Below are positions 52,801-64,000 of a DNA stretch of 64,000 bases, piece by piece. The DNA comes from Pseudorasbora parva (Eukaryota > Chordata > Actinopteri > Cypriniformes > Gobionidae), in the NCBI RefSeq assembly GCF_024679245.1, contig NC_090178.1, forward strand, positions 29,731,955 through 29,795,954, given 5' to 3'. Position numbers and translations under genes: made by a program. The notes beneath the pieces were generated by a model. That model saw only the letters and a list, made by a program, of their open reading frames with translations, did not search any database and was not told where the DNA came from. How positions within the stretch are numbered: position 1 is the stretch's first letter; each line of letters opens with the position of its first letter.

Positions 52801-53408
52801 TTTGTCACACAGGCCTTGTGAAAGCAGACAGTTTGTTGACATGCCTCTTTGATGACCGCCACTCTAGAATGTCCTTGTTGATTCTGCTCAACCGTCGGTG
52901 TAGTGCGTTTTCCGAGTGAAAGCGCCAGAAACTAAACGAGATGTTTTAACTTTTATGTGCATTAACAGGGTTTTAAACTAGCCTTTCTTTAATCCACATT
53001 AGCTGGCAGACAGATGTAATTACTGACAGCTGTCATACAGATGGCCGCCTTCCCTAGCGTTATATAGAAGTTAATGGTACTGTAAGTGCTGAATACTCTG
53101 CTGTATTGGATTCTACAATAATACTTCTAGTATTATTTTTAGCTCCAATCACAAGATAGTGTTCATTATATAGTTTGATTTTTTTTTTCTTAGAAAATCA
53201 ATGTGAAATTGTGTTTCACTATAATTAATATTTCTCTGAAAAATACAGTTTATCATTACTGAAATGTAATTAAAAATCATTCAGAGGTCTGGTTTGCTAC
53301 AGCGTCAGTTGCGCATCATCTCAGTCTTGCGAGCTCCACCTCGTTCTGGATTTCCCTTCTCAGTGTTGAAATAATCACGCCACTTTTTCAGTCTATGACA
53401 GTTCGGTC
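49882..53408. other. mtbp / sntb1 convergent intergenic region
   Basis: Holds 3' UTR sequence of both convergent genes and a fold-back element (51568-52118). The sntb1 polyadenylation site is not identified. Open frames at 50371-50587 have no family resemblance. Confidence 0.6.
51568..52118. mobile_element. Fold-back element, about 550 bp
   Basis: Arms mirror around about 51840: 'catcctaggtgtatatgaca' with 'tgtcatatacacctaggatg'; 'ctggctcttccatgc' with 'gcatggaagagccag'; 'taatccacacagctcc' with 'ggagctgtgtggatta'; 'aataaaggccttctgatgcg' with 'cgcttcaaaagacctttatt'. Right end 'gggtgaactaaccctaa'. Confidence 0.87.
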
Positions 53409-53501
53409 TCAGGCTACCAATCCTAATCTTGCAATCTTGGCTGATAGGAAGGAGTGGAGGATAAAAACAATAGGCTTGGGACAGGAGTGCAAGTCCAGTT
53501 G
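53409..53501 (-). CDS. sntb1: sntb1 last coding exon (stop)
   Basis: 30 codons, [30 protein letters not shown], then TGA. Acceptor TTCACAG. Confidence 0.97.
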   Translation of the reverse strand, partial: QLDLHSCPKPIVFILHSFLSAKIARLGLVA

Positions 53502-54432
53502 CTGTGAATAGAAAAAAAAACACATGGTATTAAGCAATGAAGGGAAGTTCCTGATGTGACAAACACATGTTGAGAGCAACAAATGGGCAGATCTTCTCTG
53601 GAACTTCCAGGTGGGGCCTTTTATTAGTACAGACATACATCATTTCCTGTTCTCAAGAATTCCTACTATTGATGGGTATTTACACTACGTTGCGTGGTGG
53701 GGTTATAATGCCCCTAAAATTCAAGATAGCAGGCCAAAAATGTGTTATCTCATTGATATCACAATATAGAATTAAATCACACAAGGGCTGTTTTTGTTCC
53801 AAATGTGAGTGCAAATGTGCTATTGATTTTATACTGTTTAATAAATAAGAAGTTAATCTTGTTATATTTTAGACACAATATTGTCAGCTTTTGCTCAATT
53901 TTGGCTATGAAAATATTGTCTATAAAACCAGAGAAGTGTGAATCTCCGAGCAACACACAGCGGTGTTTAATTTCTGAATGAACCTGCGTTTTGAGCGAAT
54001 CAATCAGGTGAGCCAATGATTCAATGGCCCATTTATAATGAGAGCCATTTACTTCATTCCTGAATGAATCAGTCATTTGAATCATTGACTTATTTAGACA
54101 TTTACCACCACCTTCTGGCAGTTTTAGTATTTTATTTCGAGCATAATTTTATTAGAAAAAAAATATCTATTTTAATAAAAACACATTAGAGGTATAGTTT
54201 ACCCAAACTATAAACAAGTGTTGAAACCTAAAAGTTAATGTGTAATAAAGTTACTTTTTGCCATGTTTATTTGATGCTTTTCTCATTTAACATAATACTG
54301 AATTTAAATGATATTTTGGGAGTAATTTCTTTTACCAAAGTTGAGATGATGTATGAATTTGCAGTTAATAAGATGAATACAATCACCACATCATGACATT
54401 AATTTGATTAAAACATTTGAATCGCTTGACAG

Positions 54433-54510
<78 letters not shown>

Positions 54511-57500
54511 CTGTCAAGCGATTCAAATGTTTTAATCAAATTAATGTCATGATGTGATTATATATAAATTATATATATACACATATACATATATGTAAAA
54601 ACATCAATATTTATCGAAATATATTTTTACTAAACGTAAAATGGCGCACTTAGATGTCTATGAACATTTACTAATGATGCAAATGACTTGGTGAATCTGA
54701 TTCATTTTGTTTTGAATCAGTTCAGTGAAGCTAAGTAAATGATCAGATAAGCACTCTCAGCATGGATGACTCATTTTTTTGCAGCTGAATGAACCTCAGA
54801 CTTTACTCACAATTTCACCCTCATTTCCACCGAAATCCAAATAGAGGATCCGTACGCCGTCGTCGGCAGACATCTTCAGCTTTTCAAAAGGGTAGCTGAA
54901 AAGCGGATGTGCCACAGAGCTGTCCTCTCCATCTGCTATGACCGAGAACCCTCGCTCATAGTGAATGACCAAACGACAGTCCTGACCCTGATACATACAA
55001 CCTGAAGGAATGGAAGCACAAGGTTTAAAGAATATTCCAAATTCAATATAGCCGTCAAAACTAGGACTTTCATAAAAAATACCAGGGTTGAAAAGTGTGA
55101 TGGTCATATTATTTTGAAACGCAAAAGAAAACAAACAGGAATTATTCCGTTCAAAAAGATCTGTGAAATTGTCCAGATCCTTTTAAGGTGTGCCTACTCT
55201 ACTTAGCGAATAAAAAATCTAGTCCCTCATCAACTTTACAGATCTAATAATAAAGATTTTTACTGAATTATTCATGCAGATGCTTTCACATTTCAGCTAG
55301 AAATATATTATATTAAAAGAAGTATTATAAAAAATACAATAAAGTATAAATGATGCATTTCTGAACTGCCTTTCTGGTTAATTCCATTAAGGTATGAATA
55401 AAATGCAAGTGGGTTTCATCTGTAAGATGAATGTCCTTTGATTCGCCTGATAATTGGTACATTACTTATCACCAGTAATCTCTGCTCAGTATCTCCCTGG
55501 TTCCATCAAATACATCCCAGGACTCCATGTATCTAGTATCACTCCTCCGGTACATTCAATTACAGCTCATCAGGCACCACAGTATGTGTGGAAACCTACT
55601 GTTACCATGTCTATTGTGAGCGTGCCAGTGATCCACTTCTGCTGTCCCCTCCATTTGCCCCAATAAAGCTTCCTGAATCGCTCTTTGACCGGGTAATTGC
55701 GAGGCTAGTGTGTTCTCTTCACATTGTGCATCTCTGAGAAACCCTTCGGCTCTGGCTACGACCAGTCCATTAGGCTGATTAGATCATTACAGCAATGAAA
55801 AAGCATCTTCTTCTGCAATTTACCCATTGAATCTGAATTATAACTGACATTAAATACTCAAACACCTATTAATTACTTACTTTGGGTGAGGGGCTCTTAA
55901 AAAGGCGGATTTCGGAATACTGTTCCCATGTTACTCTTAACAATACTGTAACCTTATCCCCATCCTAACAGCTTGATCTTCAGGACAGAGGGACTCTTTC
56001 CCACCAGACGGGCTTTTTAGTCACAAACTCTGGTCCCTTTCAACATGAATGGCCTGGCAGAGGAATTTCTCAGTTTCAAAACCACAACAGCTTTGCAATA
56101 AAGGCCCCAATATACTCCAAGCGAAATCGAAGAACGAACTGGTGTGATCTCATTTCAAACAAAGTCAGGACAAGTCAGTTTGGAGTTTGTTTCAGGAGTT
56201 CGAAACAGATTGCCAAAGCGAACTTTCCAGAACTACCATTCAAACACCTTCGAACTACCATTGGTCCGTGGCAGTTAAATAACAGGTAAGGTGCGCTCTG
56301 AGGCTCCGCCCCCTTTGATGTGGAAATCTTGTCCAGTTCGTTTCCTAACTTCCAAGACGTCCAACAAGTGAAAACAAACATTTGAGAGATGGTTTATACT
56401 AGAAACTGAAGTGTAACTCAAGTTGAAAGCAACACTGACCTGTTTTTTCCATGTTAAATACCATAAAGCCGTTTGATTAGTGCTATGTGGAGTGCCAAAT
56501 TGCAAAGCTTGTGCAAACATCCTTGTCTCTATGATTTCTTAACAGCATCGGGATGTTTGCTAACAGCACACAGCTGCAAAGGTATTTTTCAACTACTTTT
56601 TACCCCTAAATGAAGAACGAACAACTTCGCTGTGAGTGAGTATATCAGGGCCTTAATTCAGTTATTCAGTCTGCAATTCTGAGAGTTTTCTAAAGAGAGA
56701 TCTTTTCTAAATCATGAATAACACATTTACTTCATATAACACTTTAAGTCCATGTGCTTTACGAAGCATAAGCATAAAAATACATCTAAAGTTAAAAATC
56801 TCATTTGATTAAAGTCATTATGGGCCCCTCAAATGAATAAAGCAATGTGGAAAGTGCCACAGAGCCACAATGTTACACATTTGATGAAAATCAACCCACA
56901 CATGGATAGTTGTCTAATTACTTGATTCATATGAATTCATAATTTAATAGAAAAAACATTAAATAAATTAAGGGTACGTTTACACAACAAAGTTCTACAA
57001 AAACTGACGTTTTTTCCTTTGCATCTGCGTCCAGACGTTCCGCAAAGACGATCAAAAACACTGTAGCCAGTTATGCCACTTTGTGAAGAAAACTATAGAC
57101 TGAACACTTAATACACATGCATGTTTCGCATTTTTGTTGTTTACCCAGAGACAAAAGGTATAATTTCCAAAAAACTTGCACTTTGAGAAAACCTTTTCAA
57201 AATGTAGGTCCGTAAATGGATGTTGTCGTGTAAATGAACGGCTAAAACGCATAAAAAGTTTTCCTTTTTTCGTTGAAATCGGTGTCGTGTAAACGGCCCC
57301 TGAGCTGTAACAACTCAGTATGCCATTTTTTTATACCCAACTTGTGGCCAACTATGAAATCAATATATGACGTCACTGGATTTTTACAGAACCCTCAGAA
57401 AATGAATCTTTGGAGACACAATCTCTGAACGGATTACAAGATTAGACTTAAAAACACAAGTACTGGAACGCCAGCTCCCAACTGGGCCTTTCCCATAAAA

Positions 57501-60500
57501 TCCCAAATATGGAGCAGCTCCAAGATTCTGATGCAAACAATCTTTTTAAGGGAAGGAACATGTCAAATCCAGTCGAACTTGTTATTCGTTGTGATAAAAG
57601 AGGTCTGGTTTGTTTCGAGAGGATCTGCATCTGTTGCTCTCTCCTACAAACTCAACGTAATTATCATGTTCTCCCAAATGTATTAATTAGTGATTCTGGC
57701 ATGTTGTAACAAGGTCAGTCTATTTTTATTGCGTTTCTTTCAGTAGATTTTTCCAGGATACGCCTTCCCACGCCGATGTTAACGTGCTTAACTCGTGACA
57801 ATAAAATTAACATTAATCACTGCTCAGTTTAATCTCTATCTACTTGCCGTTCCAGCTTTGTAGGTTAAGTGGAAATTATCTCAAAGCCTGATCTCAGGAC
57901 ATATGAAAATATCTGACAGAAGGGGAAAAACCGCGAGATATCCAAATAAGGCGCTGTGATCTCCAGGGGTTTGCATGCAGTTCAGCGACGGCAGATCATT
58001 TCCTATCAGTCTGGCCTAAGGGACTGCCTTAGAGCTTCAATTCCCAGAATGCTTTTCTCGGTGCCCCTCGCCTGCTGCATTGAGACCACACAGGAACTCT
58101 GCCATGGCATTCCGTTCTAAAAATACGCTCTTTACTAAAACGACTTTAGTATAAATAACATACATCTAAAAGTCAGAAAAAACATTGTAGTGCAGCACAG
58201 GACGTTTGGGAATTCAGAGTACAGTAGGAGCCACCGACCATGACATCAGACGGCCGAGACGCATTAATCTTTGCTTAGAAGCTCGCAAGTACCACAAATC
58301 TGCATTCCACACAAGTACAAGTATAATTTTTAAGAAAATACAGCTGAAAAACTAATGCAAACAGAGAAAGCTAGATGAAAAGGGCATAGATCATTCCCTT
58401 GTTGTAAAGTTCGAGACTAACGGAAACTGAAAAAGTTAATTCTGATGTGACTAAATGACACAAACGCGTCCAATATTTCACTCGGATGCAAAAAATTGGG
58501 TTATTCATCCAAACAACTTAGGACATCTGAATGAGAAAAATGTTAATTTCGAAGAATTCTTTGGCAAATAAATAAATAACCTTGTAAAGAAATGGCAAAT
58601 AATCCTGTTACAATGGACCACTTCAAAATATGCAGTTTCATTTTAAACCCTTATTGTGCATGTTTCTCATGCTGAAAATGATTCTTAGCTGTGAATAAGA
58701 CCTGCGAAAGGAGAACGAAGCAGGATCAATACTCACTGGTTGTGACTTCTTTGATCATCTCGGCAGATGCATGGCAGCCAGTGACTATGTGTCTGGTCCA
58801 GAGTGACAAGTCTTTGCAGGTCTCTGCTCTGAAGAGGTGCGCTTCAATACCCAATCTGGTTCCCGTTCGGGTGGCAAAGGACAACTCGCCACCAGGCTGT
58901 GGTGAACCCTTATCTGGACCAGAATGAACCAGCCTATGGTCAAAAAAACTCAACATAAGAGATTTGTTCTTCTGTTTTATTATCTCAAAGGCATCACTGA
59001 GGAATAGCCTTCAAACCCAAGCTCCAAGCTTAAAGCAGGGCTTCTGAAAGTGGGGTCCGTAAAATAAAAGCGGAGCCGTATGAGTTACAGGATGTGAAAA
59101 CGTGGACAGAATCGCAGAATTTACAGTATAATGTCACAGAATTTGGCAAATGCTAGTGTGTTTTTAGCATCTGTCGTCTCACTGTAAAAAACTACTGTCA
59201 GGATTTACTATGGGGATTTGCAATGATATTACACAGCGGCGGAAAATTTTACCCAGCTTGCTCTCTGTGCAAGCAGGTTGTCACATTGGTTGTGTTGACG
59301 GGAGTTAGTTTCAGGCCCTGCGAGATCCGAAAAACATGGTAGTAACTCGTTTCAAAATTACGTTAGGGATATATGTAATATATAATTTATTACATATATC
59401 CCTTTCTCAACAACATCTATTGGAATCAGTGTCTCCTAATTCAGGTTTAAAGGTGTCATGAACTGGCTTGTTTTTTTATAGACTGTCGTCTGAGGTCAAC
59501 TTAAGATGTTTGCATGGTTTTTACATTAAAAAACATTATAACTAATAAGTAATAGGCTATTTTCTACGCTGGTTTTGAGGCTCTCTCCTGAACGCTGGGT
59601 TTTGATGGGCGTGCTGCGCTGGATAATATTTGCATATTTAATGAGCTTCTGTTCCCCTGTCAGTTCAGTTCACATGAGGGAGGCACTGTTTTGAAAGCGG
59701 CCGGAATAATTCTTTGACGGAGCTCAGTGTCAAAATGTATTTATCAAACAACCAAAATGATTTCTCATCCACCAGCGATTTTTTTATTTTTTTATTACTT
59801 GGCCCGGTGCCTGATCGGTGTATATATGCACCAACCACACACGAGCGCACATGCGCATGCTCTTCAAACACAATGGAGATCAATAAAAGAATGTTATTTC
59901 GCTATTTAAGATTCACCAGCCTGCCGACTGGCTTCCATTTTGGTAGCCCGTCTGGAAAACACACAGCCCTGGGACGTTAGGCTTTGCGAACCCTGGGAGT
60001 CTGAACCCGAATCGCAATAAACCAACAAATAAGGGATTCTCCAGCCTTTGACAGCGTGCTGTTATGCTCTGTTAGACACGAACATAATCAACACTATCTG
60101 TAACACTGCAATACTATTGCTTATAAAAACATGTTTTACTCACATAAGTGTGTTGCACCATTCCTTTCCTATCCAATATAGAAGGCACAGCATTGTTTTA
60201 ATCTCAATATGTCTTCAAATCCCGTGTCAATCTGTGTCTTGCTTACAAACGATTATCTTGCTATCTTCGGCGTGTTTATTGCTCAGTAACGCATTCGGTT
60301 TAGCTCCACGAGTCGGTGGACAGGGCTACAGAAGCAGCGTACACAGAGGCGCGTTTAACCCTTCTAATTGGTCATTGATTTGAGAGCCTTGTTTTCTGGG
60401 CCTGGTGTCTATAAAAGCTTTTCTTTGACTAACAAGGAAGTTTTCAGCTCTGAAATTTACAGGATATTCTTATATTACCATGACCTTTTATATATCAAAG

Positions 60501-61836
60501 GCTCAAGGGAATGTTGATTTCTCAATTCATCACCCCTTTAATGTTTAAGAGAGTGCAACAGTTTTCTTGAGGAATTGATTTTTAATGATAGCGTATAAAC
60601 CTTTAAAGACAGGCTTATTGAAAGCTATGAGGTTGTTAATCAATGATATATACTTTTACTGAAGTCGTCACCAAAGGAACACTAAAGATCCCACCCGCTT
60701 TCATGAAGCACATCAAATAAAAGCCATTAAAGCTTTTAAAGGGTTAGTTCACCCAAAAATTAAAAATTAGCCCATGATTTACTCACCCTCAAGTCATCCT
60801 AGGTGTATGAGTCATTCTTTTTTCAAATTATTAAAATCAGTTATATTAAAAAATGGCCCGGTTCTTCCAAGCTTTATAACGGCATTGAGTGTTGCAGTTT
60901 TTGAAGTCCATAAAAGTGCATCTACCCATCATAAAACTGCTCCTCATGGCAACGGGGGGTTTATCTTTGGGTGAACTATCCCTTTAAGTACAGTCTTGTA
61001 TCTTTTTCTTTTTGTCTAATCAAAGTGATTCACTTTGTTGCTGATTGGTTTGGTTCAAGGCTTATAACTTAACTTTTTTTTATCCCTATGGAAAGAATGA
61101 ATAGGAAAAATACTTGCAGAACCAAAGCCACTGAAAAAAGTGGACAGGCACTATTGCACTACATACTGGCGTGGGATTTGGTCCAATGAGATTTCACCGT
61201 TGGCGGGGCTGCCTGTCTTGACAGAAACTTGAGATTTCACAGAGGAAGTTGAGCCAAAATAAGTTTGGAAAAGTTTTTACCATTTTGGACAATCTCAGGG
61301 ACAACAAAATATGAACACATGCCAACTGAGCCTGTGATAACTGCCCTATCTGCCCTAGAGTGAGATCTGGGCTGCAGTCCAGTTAAACTTGGACTTCAAA
61401 TCTATGCCTTGTAGTAATAGCTGCCACCTCATACAGCTTCAACAGGCCTTTAATAGTCGTAATGCTTTTGTACTGTTTCTTTCCAAATGGCTGAGAAAGA
61501 CTGCAGTTGTGCATTTCAGTCCCCAATTTATCAGCACTGCCAACTGGCATGCAAAATCGGTGAGTGTTTGCATGTGTGTGTTCAGAGGCATGTGTTAATC
61601 AGAGGGGTGTGCAGGTGTGTGTACCATGATTGGTTTTCCAAAGGTGTGTTTGTATGATCGAGCAAAAAGACAGCAGTAACGTTGTGTGAGAGTGTGTACC
61701 GTGTGGCGAGCAGAGGGTAGGTGTGTGTCGGGCTGAGCCAGTGTTCTCTCATGCGTGGCATACTGTCAAACAGCAGCAGGTCTTTCTCCGTCAACATCAA
61801 GAGCACCGGCTTCCAGCGCTGTCTTTCACTTTCCGT
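53409..61836 (-). CDS. sntb1: sntb1, beta-1-syntrophin, 3' part (four coding exons)
   Basis: Beta-1-syntrophin is a membrane-associated adaptor of the dystrophin glycoprotein complex with PH, PDZ and SU regions. Exons in transcript order: 61836-61700, 58933-58737, 55001-54811, 53501-53409 (stop TGA 53411-53409). Junctions are GT-AG and in phase, encoding the last 205 residues. Visible: second half of the split PH domain ([34 protein letters not shown]), a PH2-like part ([30 protein letters not shown]) and the syntrophin-unique C terminus ([40 protein letters not shown], ending LGLVA). It matches human SNTB1 better than other syntrophins as far as I recall, and synteny agrees. The 5' exons (PH first half, PDZ) lie right of 64000. 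Confidence 0.94.
53502..54810 (-). other. sntb1 last intron
   Basis: Contains the 170-bp palindrome at 54387-54556. Open frames at 53567-54085 are unsupported. Confidence 0.9.
54387..54556. repeat. Perfect 170-bp palindrome with (AT)n centre
   Basis: The left arm (cacatcatgacattaatttg ... gcttgacagccc, 54387-54435) is the exact reverse complement of 54508-54556. The 72-bp centre is pure alternating TA, itself self-complementary, so every base from 54387 to 54556 pairs about 54471.5. The arm sequence resembles the end of a 'gggctgtcaa' hAT-like repeat. Confidence 0.96.
54811..55001 (-). CDS. sntb1: sntb1 exon, syntrophin-unique region
   Basis: 191 nt: [48 protein letters not shown]. The open frame continues upstream into the intron, but human homology begins at this acceptor (TTCAG). 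Donor GTGAGT. Confidence 0.96.
56101..56654. mobile_element. TIR element (MITE), 554 bp
   Basis: AAGGCCCCAATATACTC at the left and AAGGCCCTGATATACTC inverted at the right (15 of 17). No clean target duplication, no coding. Confidence 0.75.
56971..57302. mobile_element. Short TIR element (MITE), 332 bp
   Basis: Left end AGGGTACGTTTACACAAC; inverted right end AGGGGCCGTTTACACGAC. Non-coding. Confidence 0.72.
58033..58052 (+). promoter_or_regulatory. Possible ZNF143/Staf-type binding site
   Basis: GCTTCAATTCCCAGAATGC resembles the ACTACAATTCCCAGAATGC class. It lies deep in an sntb1 intron; a chance or repeat-borne match is possible. Confidence 0.3.
58737..58933 (-). CDS. sntb1: sntb1 exon, PH2-type region
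   Basis: 197 nt: [60 protein letters not shown]. Acceptor CCATAG, donor A|GTGAGT. Confidence 0.97.
59447..60540. mobile_element. Non-autonomous TIR element, about 1.1 kb
   Basis: Left end TTAAAGGTGTCATGAACTGG, inverted right end TTAAAGGGGTGATGAATTGA (about 15 of 20). Open frames inside (59714-60383) show no transposase motif. Confidence 0.6.
60738..60986. mobile_element. Short MITE with 'gggttagttcaccc' ends, 249 bp
   Basis: aaagggttagttcacccaaa at the left mirrors tttgggtgaactatcccttt at the right. The left half shares 'caagtcatcctaggtgtat' with the fold-back element at 51568. Confidence 0.82.
61700..61836 (-). CDS. sntb1: sntb1 exon, second half of split PH domain
   Basis: 137 nt: [45 protein letters not shown]. 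Acceptor TTTCAG, donor CG|GTACAC. The first exon of this gene visible in the window. Confidence 0.96.
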
Positions 61837-61933
61837 CTGAAAAACACACACACACCTTGAGTGATTTGTGCATGGCCAAGTCTATGCCTAGGTCTATTCT
61901 ATTTCTATTCTAAATCTATTCAGGTACCATATC
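61837..61933 (-). other. sntb1 intron, short unassigned part
   Basis: Between exon and Tc1 element; CA-rich at 61842-61855. Confidence 0.8.
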
Positions 61934-63467
61934 TACAAACCTGATTCCAAAAAAGTTGGGACACTGATAAATTATTGCATTCCTTTTTTATGTACAATTT
62001 ATACAATCTCATTAACTTATATTTTATTCACAATAGAATACAAATAACATAAAATGTTGAAAATTAGACACTTTGAAATGTATTGGCTAATTTTGGTTTT
62101 CATGAGAGCTACACATTAAGAAAAGTTGGGACAGGTAGAATTAAGAGGCCGGAAAAGTTAAATGTATATATAAGGAACAGCTGGAGGACCAATTTGCAAC
62201 TTATTAGGTCAATTGGAAACATGATTGGGTATAAAAAGAGCCTGTCAGAGTGGCAGTGTCTCTCAGAAGTCAAAATGGGCAGAGCATCACCAATTACCCA
62301 ATGCTGCAGTGAAAAATAGAGTTTCACTAAGAAAAAAGGCAAAGAGTTTGAGGTTATCATCTACATTGCATAATATCATCCAAAGATTCAGAGAATCTGG
62401 AACAATCTCTGTGCATAAGGGTCAAGGCCGGAAAATCATACTGGATGCCTGTGATCTTCGGGCCTTTAGACTGCATTACATACAGGAATGCTACTGTAAT
62501 GGAAATCACAACATGGGCTCAGGAATACTTCCAGAAAACATTGTTGGCGAACACAATCCACCGTGCCATTCGCCGCTGCAGGCTAAACTCTATAGGTCAA
62601 AAAAGAAGCCATATCTAAACATGATCCAGAAGCGCAGGCGTTTTCTTTGGGCCAAGGCTTATTTAAAATTGACTGTGGCAAAGTGGAAAACTGTTCTGTG
62701 GTCAGATGAAATGAAATTTAAAGTTCTTTTTTGAAAAGTGGACTAAAAGAGGACAAGGACAACCCAAGTTGTTATTAGCCCTTAGTTCAGAAGCCTGCAT
62801 CTCTGATGGTGTGGGGTTGCATGAGTGTGTGTGGCATGGGCAGCTTACACATCTGGAAAGGCACCATCAATGCTGAAAGGTATATCCAAGCTCTAGAACA
62901 ACATATGCTCCCATCCAGAGACATTGTCTCTTTCAGGGAAGACCTTGCATTTTCCAACATGACAATGCCAGACCATATACTGCATCGATAACAATATCAT
63001 GGCTGTGTAGAAGGAGGATCCGGGTACTGAAACAGCCAGCCTGCAGTCCAGATCTTTCACCCATAGAAAACATTTTGCAAATCATAAAGAGGAAGATGTG
63101 ACAAAGAAGACCTAAGATAGTTGAGCAACTAGAAGCCTGTGTTACATGTTACAAGACTGTGACAACATTCCAATTCCTTAACTTGAGCAACTTGACTCCT
63201 TAGTCACCAGACGTTTGCAGACTGTTATAAAAAGAAGAGGGGATGCCACACAGTGGTAAATATCGCCTTGTCCCAACTTTTTTGAGATTTAAATTTAAAA
63301 TCAACTTATTTTTCCCTTAAAATTATACATTTTTTTCAGTTTAAACATTTGATGTGTCATCTATGTTGCATTCTGAATAAAATATTGAAATTTGAAACTT
63401 CTAGATCATTACATTCTGTTTTTATTCACAATTTGTTCAGTGTCCCATCTTTGGAATCAGGTTTGTA
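61934..63467 (+). mobile_element. Tc1-like transposon with frame-broken transposase
   Basis: TIRs 61934-61966 and 63438-63467 (tacaaacctgattccaaa ... gggacactg, imperfect), TA at both outer ends. The transposase reads in pieces: 62225-62734 holds LSSTLHNIIQRFRESGTISV (HTH region) and AKWKTVLWSDEMKF (first catalytic D); 62806-62991 starts VWGCMSVCGMGSLH. The second catalytic motif FQHDNARPYTA (about 62951) lies in another frame, and SPDLSPIEN (about 63047) carries the final E. Several frameshifts make it inactive. Located in an sntb1 intron. Confidence 0.93.
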
Positions 63468-64000
63468 TTTTGACCTAATAATTAATAAGAAAACTTGAGG
63501 GTTTTCCAGGGTTTCTACTGATACAAAGCCAGTAGAATACTGAAGTGATAAACCTTAGAGTAACCATGGCAAAACACCTTCAGAACAAAGTAGTTTCAAA
63601 ACCATTCAGCCTCTTCAACATTAACTGATGCATCAGCAAAATGAGCTCTGATGTCCAGCAGCAAATGTTTATTATGTGATAAATTAAACTTTTCAGATGA
63701 CCTCAATGAAACAATGTCTCATCATGTTACAACATGTTTAACTAACCCTCATCCCTCCTTCGCACTTTGTAACAAATCCTTCCCACGTGGATCAAAATTT
63801 GTCTAGAAAGCTTATTTAATTTAATTTTGTTTTCATTTTTTATACATTTTTTAATTCTGTTTATCTAAATTGCTACATTTTATCAATAATAAATAAATAA
63901 ATAATAATTTAAGCACATTCTTCACATTCTCTCAATTTAAATTCAAAATAACTCACAATTTTATGCATAACCCCTTTAATTCAGCTCTTACATTGGTTAA
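63468..64000 (-). other. sntb1 intron, right edge
   Basis: A/T-rich, no exon recognised before the window ends. Confidence 0.6.

Larger units (their letters stand above)
55002..58736 (-). other. sntb1 intron with two MITEs
   Basis: A 3.7-kb intron carrying TIR elements at 56101-56654 and 56971-57302 and a possible ZNF143-type site at 58033-58052. The remainder is unassigned. Confidence 0.88.
58934..61699 (-). other. sntb1 intron with two non-autonomous elements
   Basis: Holds elements at 59447-60540 and 60738-60986. No exon in the rest. Confidence 0.88.

Noticed and set aside
54796..55134. 112-residue frame as a separate small gene
   Set aside because: It is an sntb1 exon plus read-through at both ends into introns.
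60048..60383. 111-residue frame
   Set aside because: It lies inside a non-autonomous element with no transposase motif.

Overview
This window is vertebrate nuclear DNA from a teleost, most likely a cyprinid-type fish. It holds split genes with GT-AG introns, is A/T-rich, and is crowded with Tc1/mariner, hAT-like and fold-back DNA transposons of the kind common in zebrafish and carp relatives. No bacterial gene, CRISPR array, rRNA or tRNA was recognised.

Three host genes account for the coding sequence. On the minus strand, 24033 down to 9729, lies mrpl13 (mitochondrial ribosomal protein uL13m), with six coding exons found and a short seventh expected. Head-to-head with it on the plus strand lies mtbp (MDM2-binding protein), with all 22 coding exons from 24450 to 49815; they join in frame to 844 codons. 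Convergent with mtbp on the minus strand are the last four coding exons of sntb1 (beta-1-syntrophin), 61836 down to 53409; its 5' exons lie beyond the right edge. The order mrpl13 - mtbp - sntb1 matches human 8q24.12. The two ATGs of mrpl13 and mtbp are 416 bp apart, so that interval should be a bidirectional promoter. The products act separately: mitochondrial translation, DNA replication origin firing, and the dystrophin complex.

Layout: 1-9.7 kb is gene-free, with a 1-kb fold-back element and a LINE tail. 9.7-24.0 kb is mrpl13, whose introns carry decayed Tc1 elements, a large fold-back element and microsatellites. 24.0-24.45 kb is the shared promoter. 24.45-49.8 kb is mtbp, whose introns carry several delimited transposons, some with target-site duplications. 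49.8-53.4 kb is intergenic. 53.4-64 kb is the 3' half of sntb1, with a frame-broken Tc1 element and a perfect 170-bp palindrome.

The most notable observation is a 1.33-kb hAT-type element in mtbp intron 18. Its perfect 8-bp target duplication is the exon-18 splice donor itself, so both ends of the transposon carry an identical donor sequence. Other points of interest are a small element carrying a damaged RecQ-like helicase P-loop, a 19-bp perfect hairpin in mtbp intron 8, and two nearly identical same-orientation elements 33 kb apart. All family names rest on recall of protein and repeat families; no search was run.
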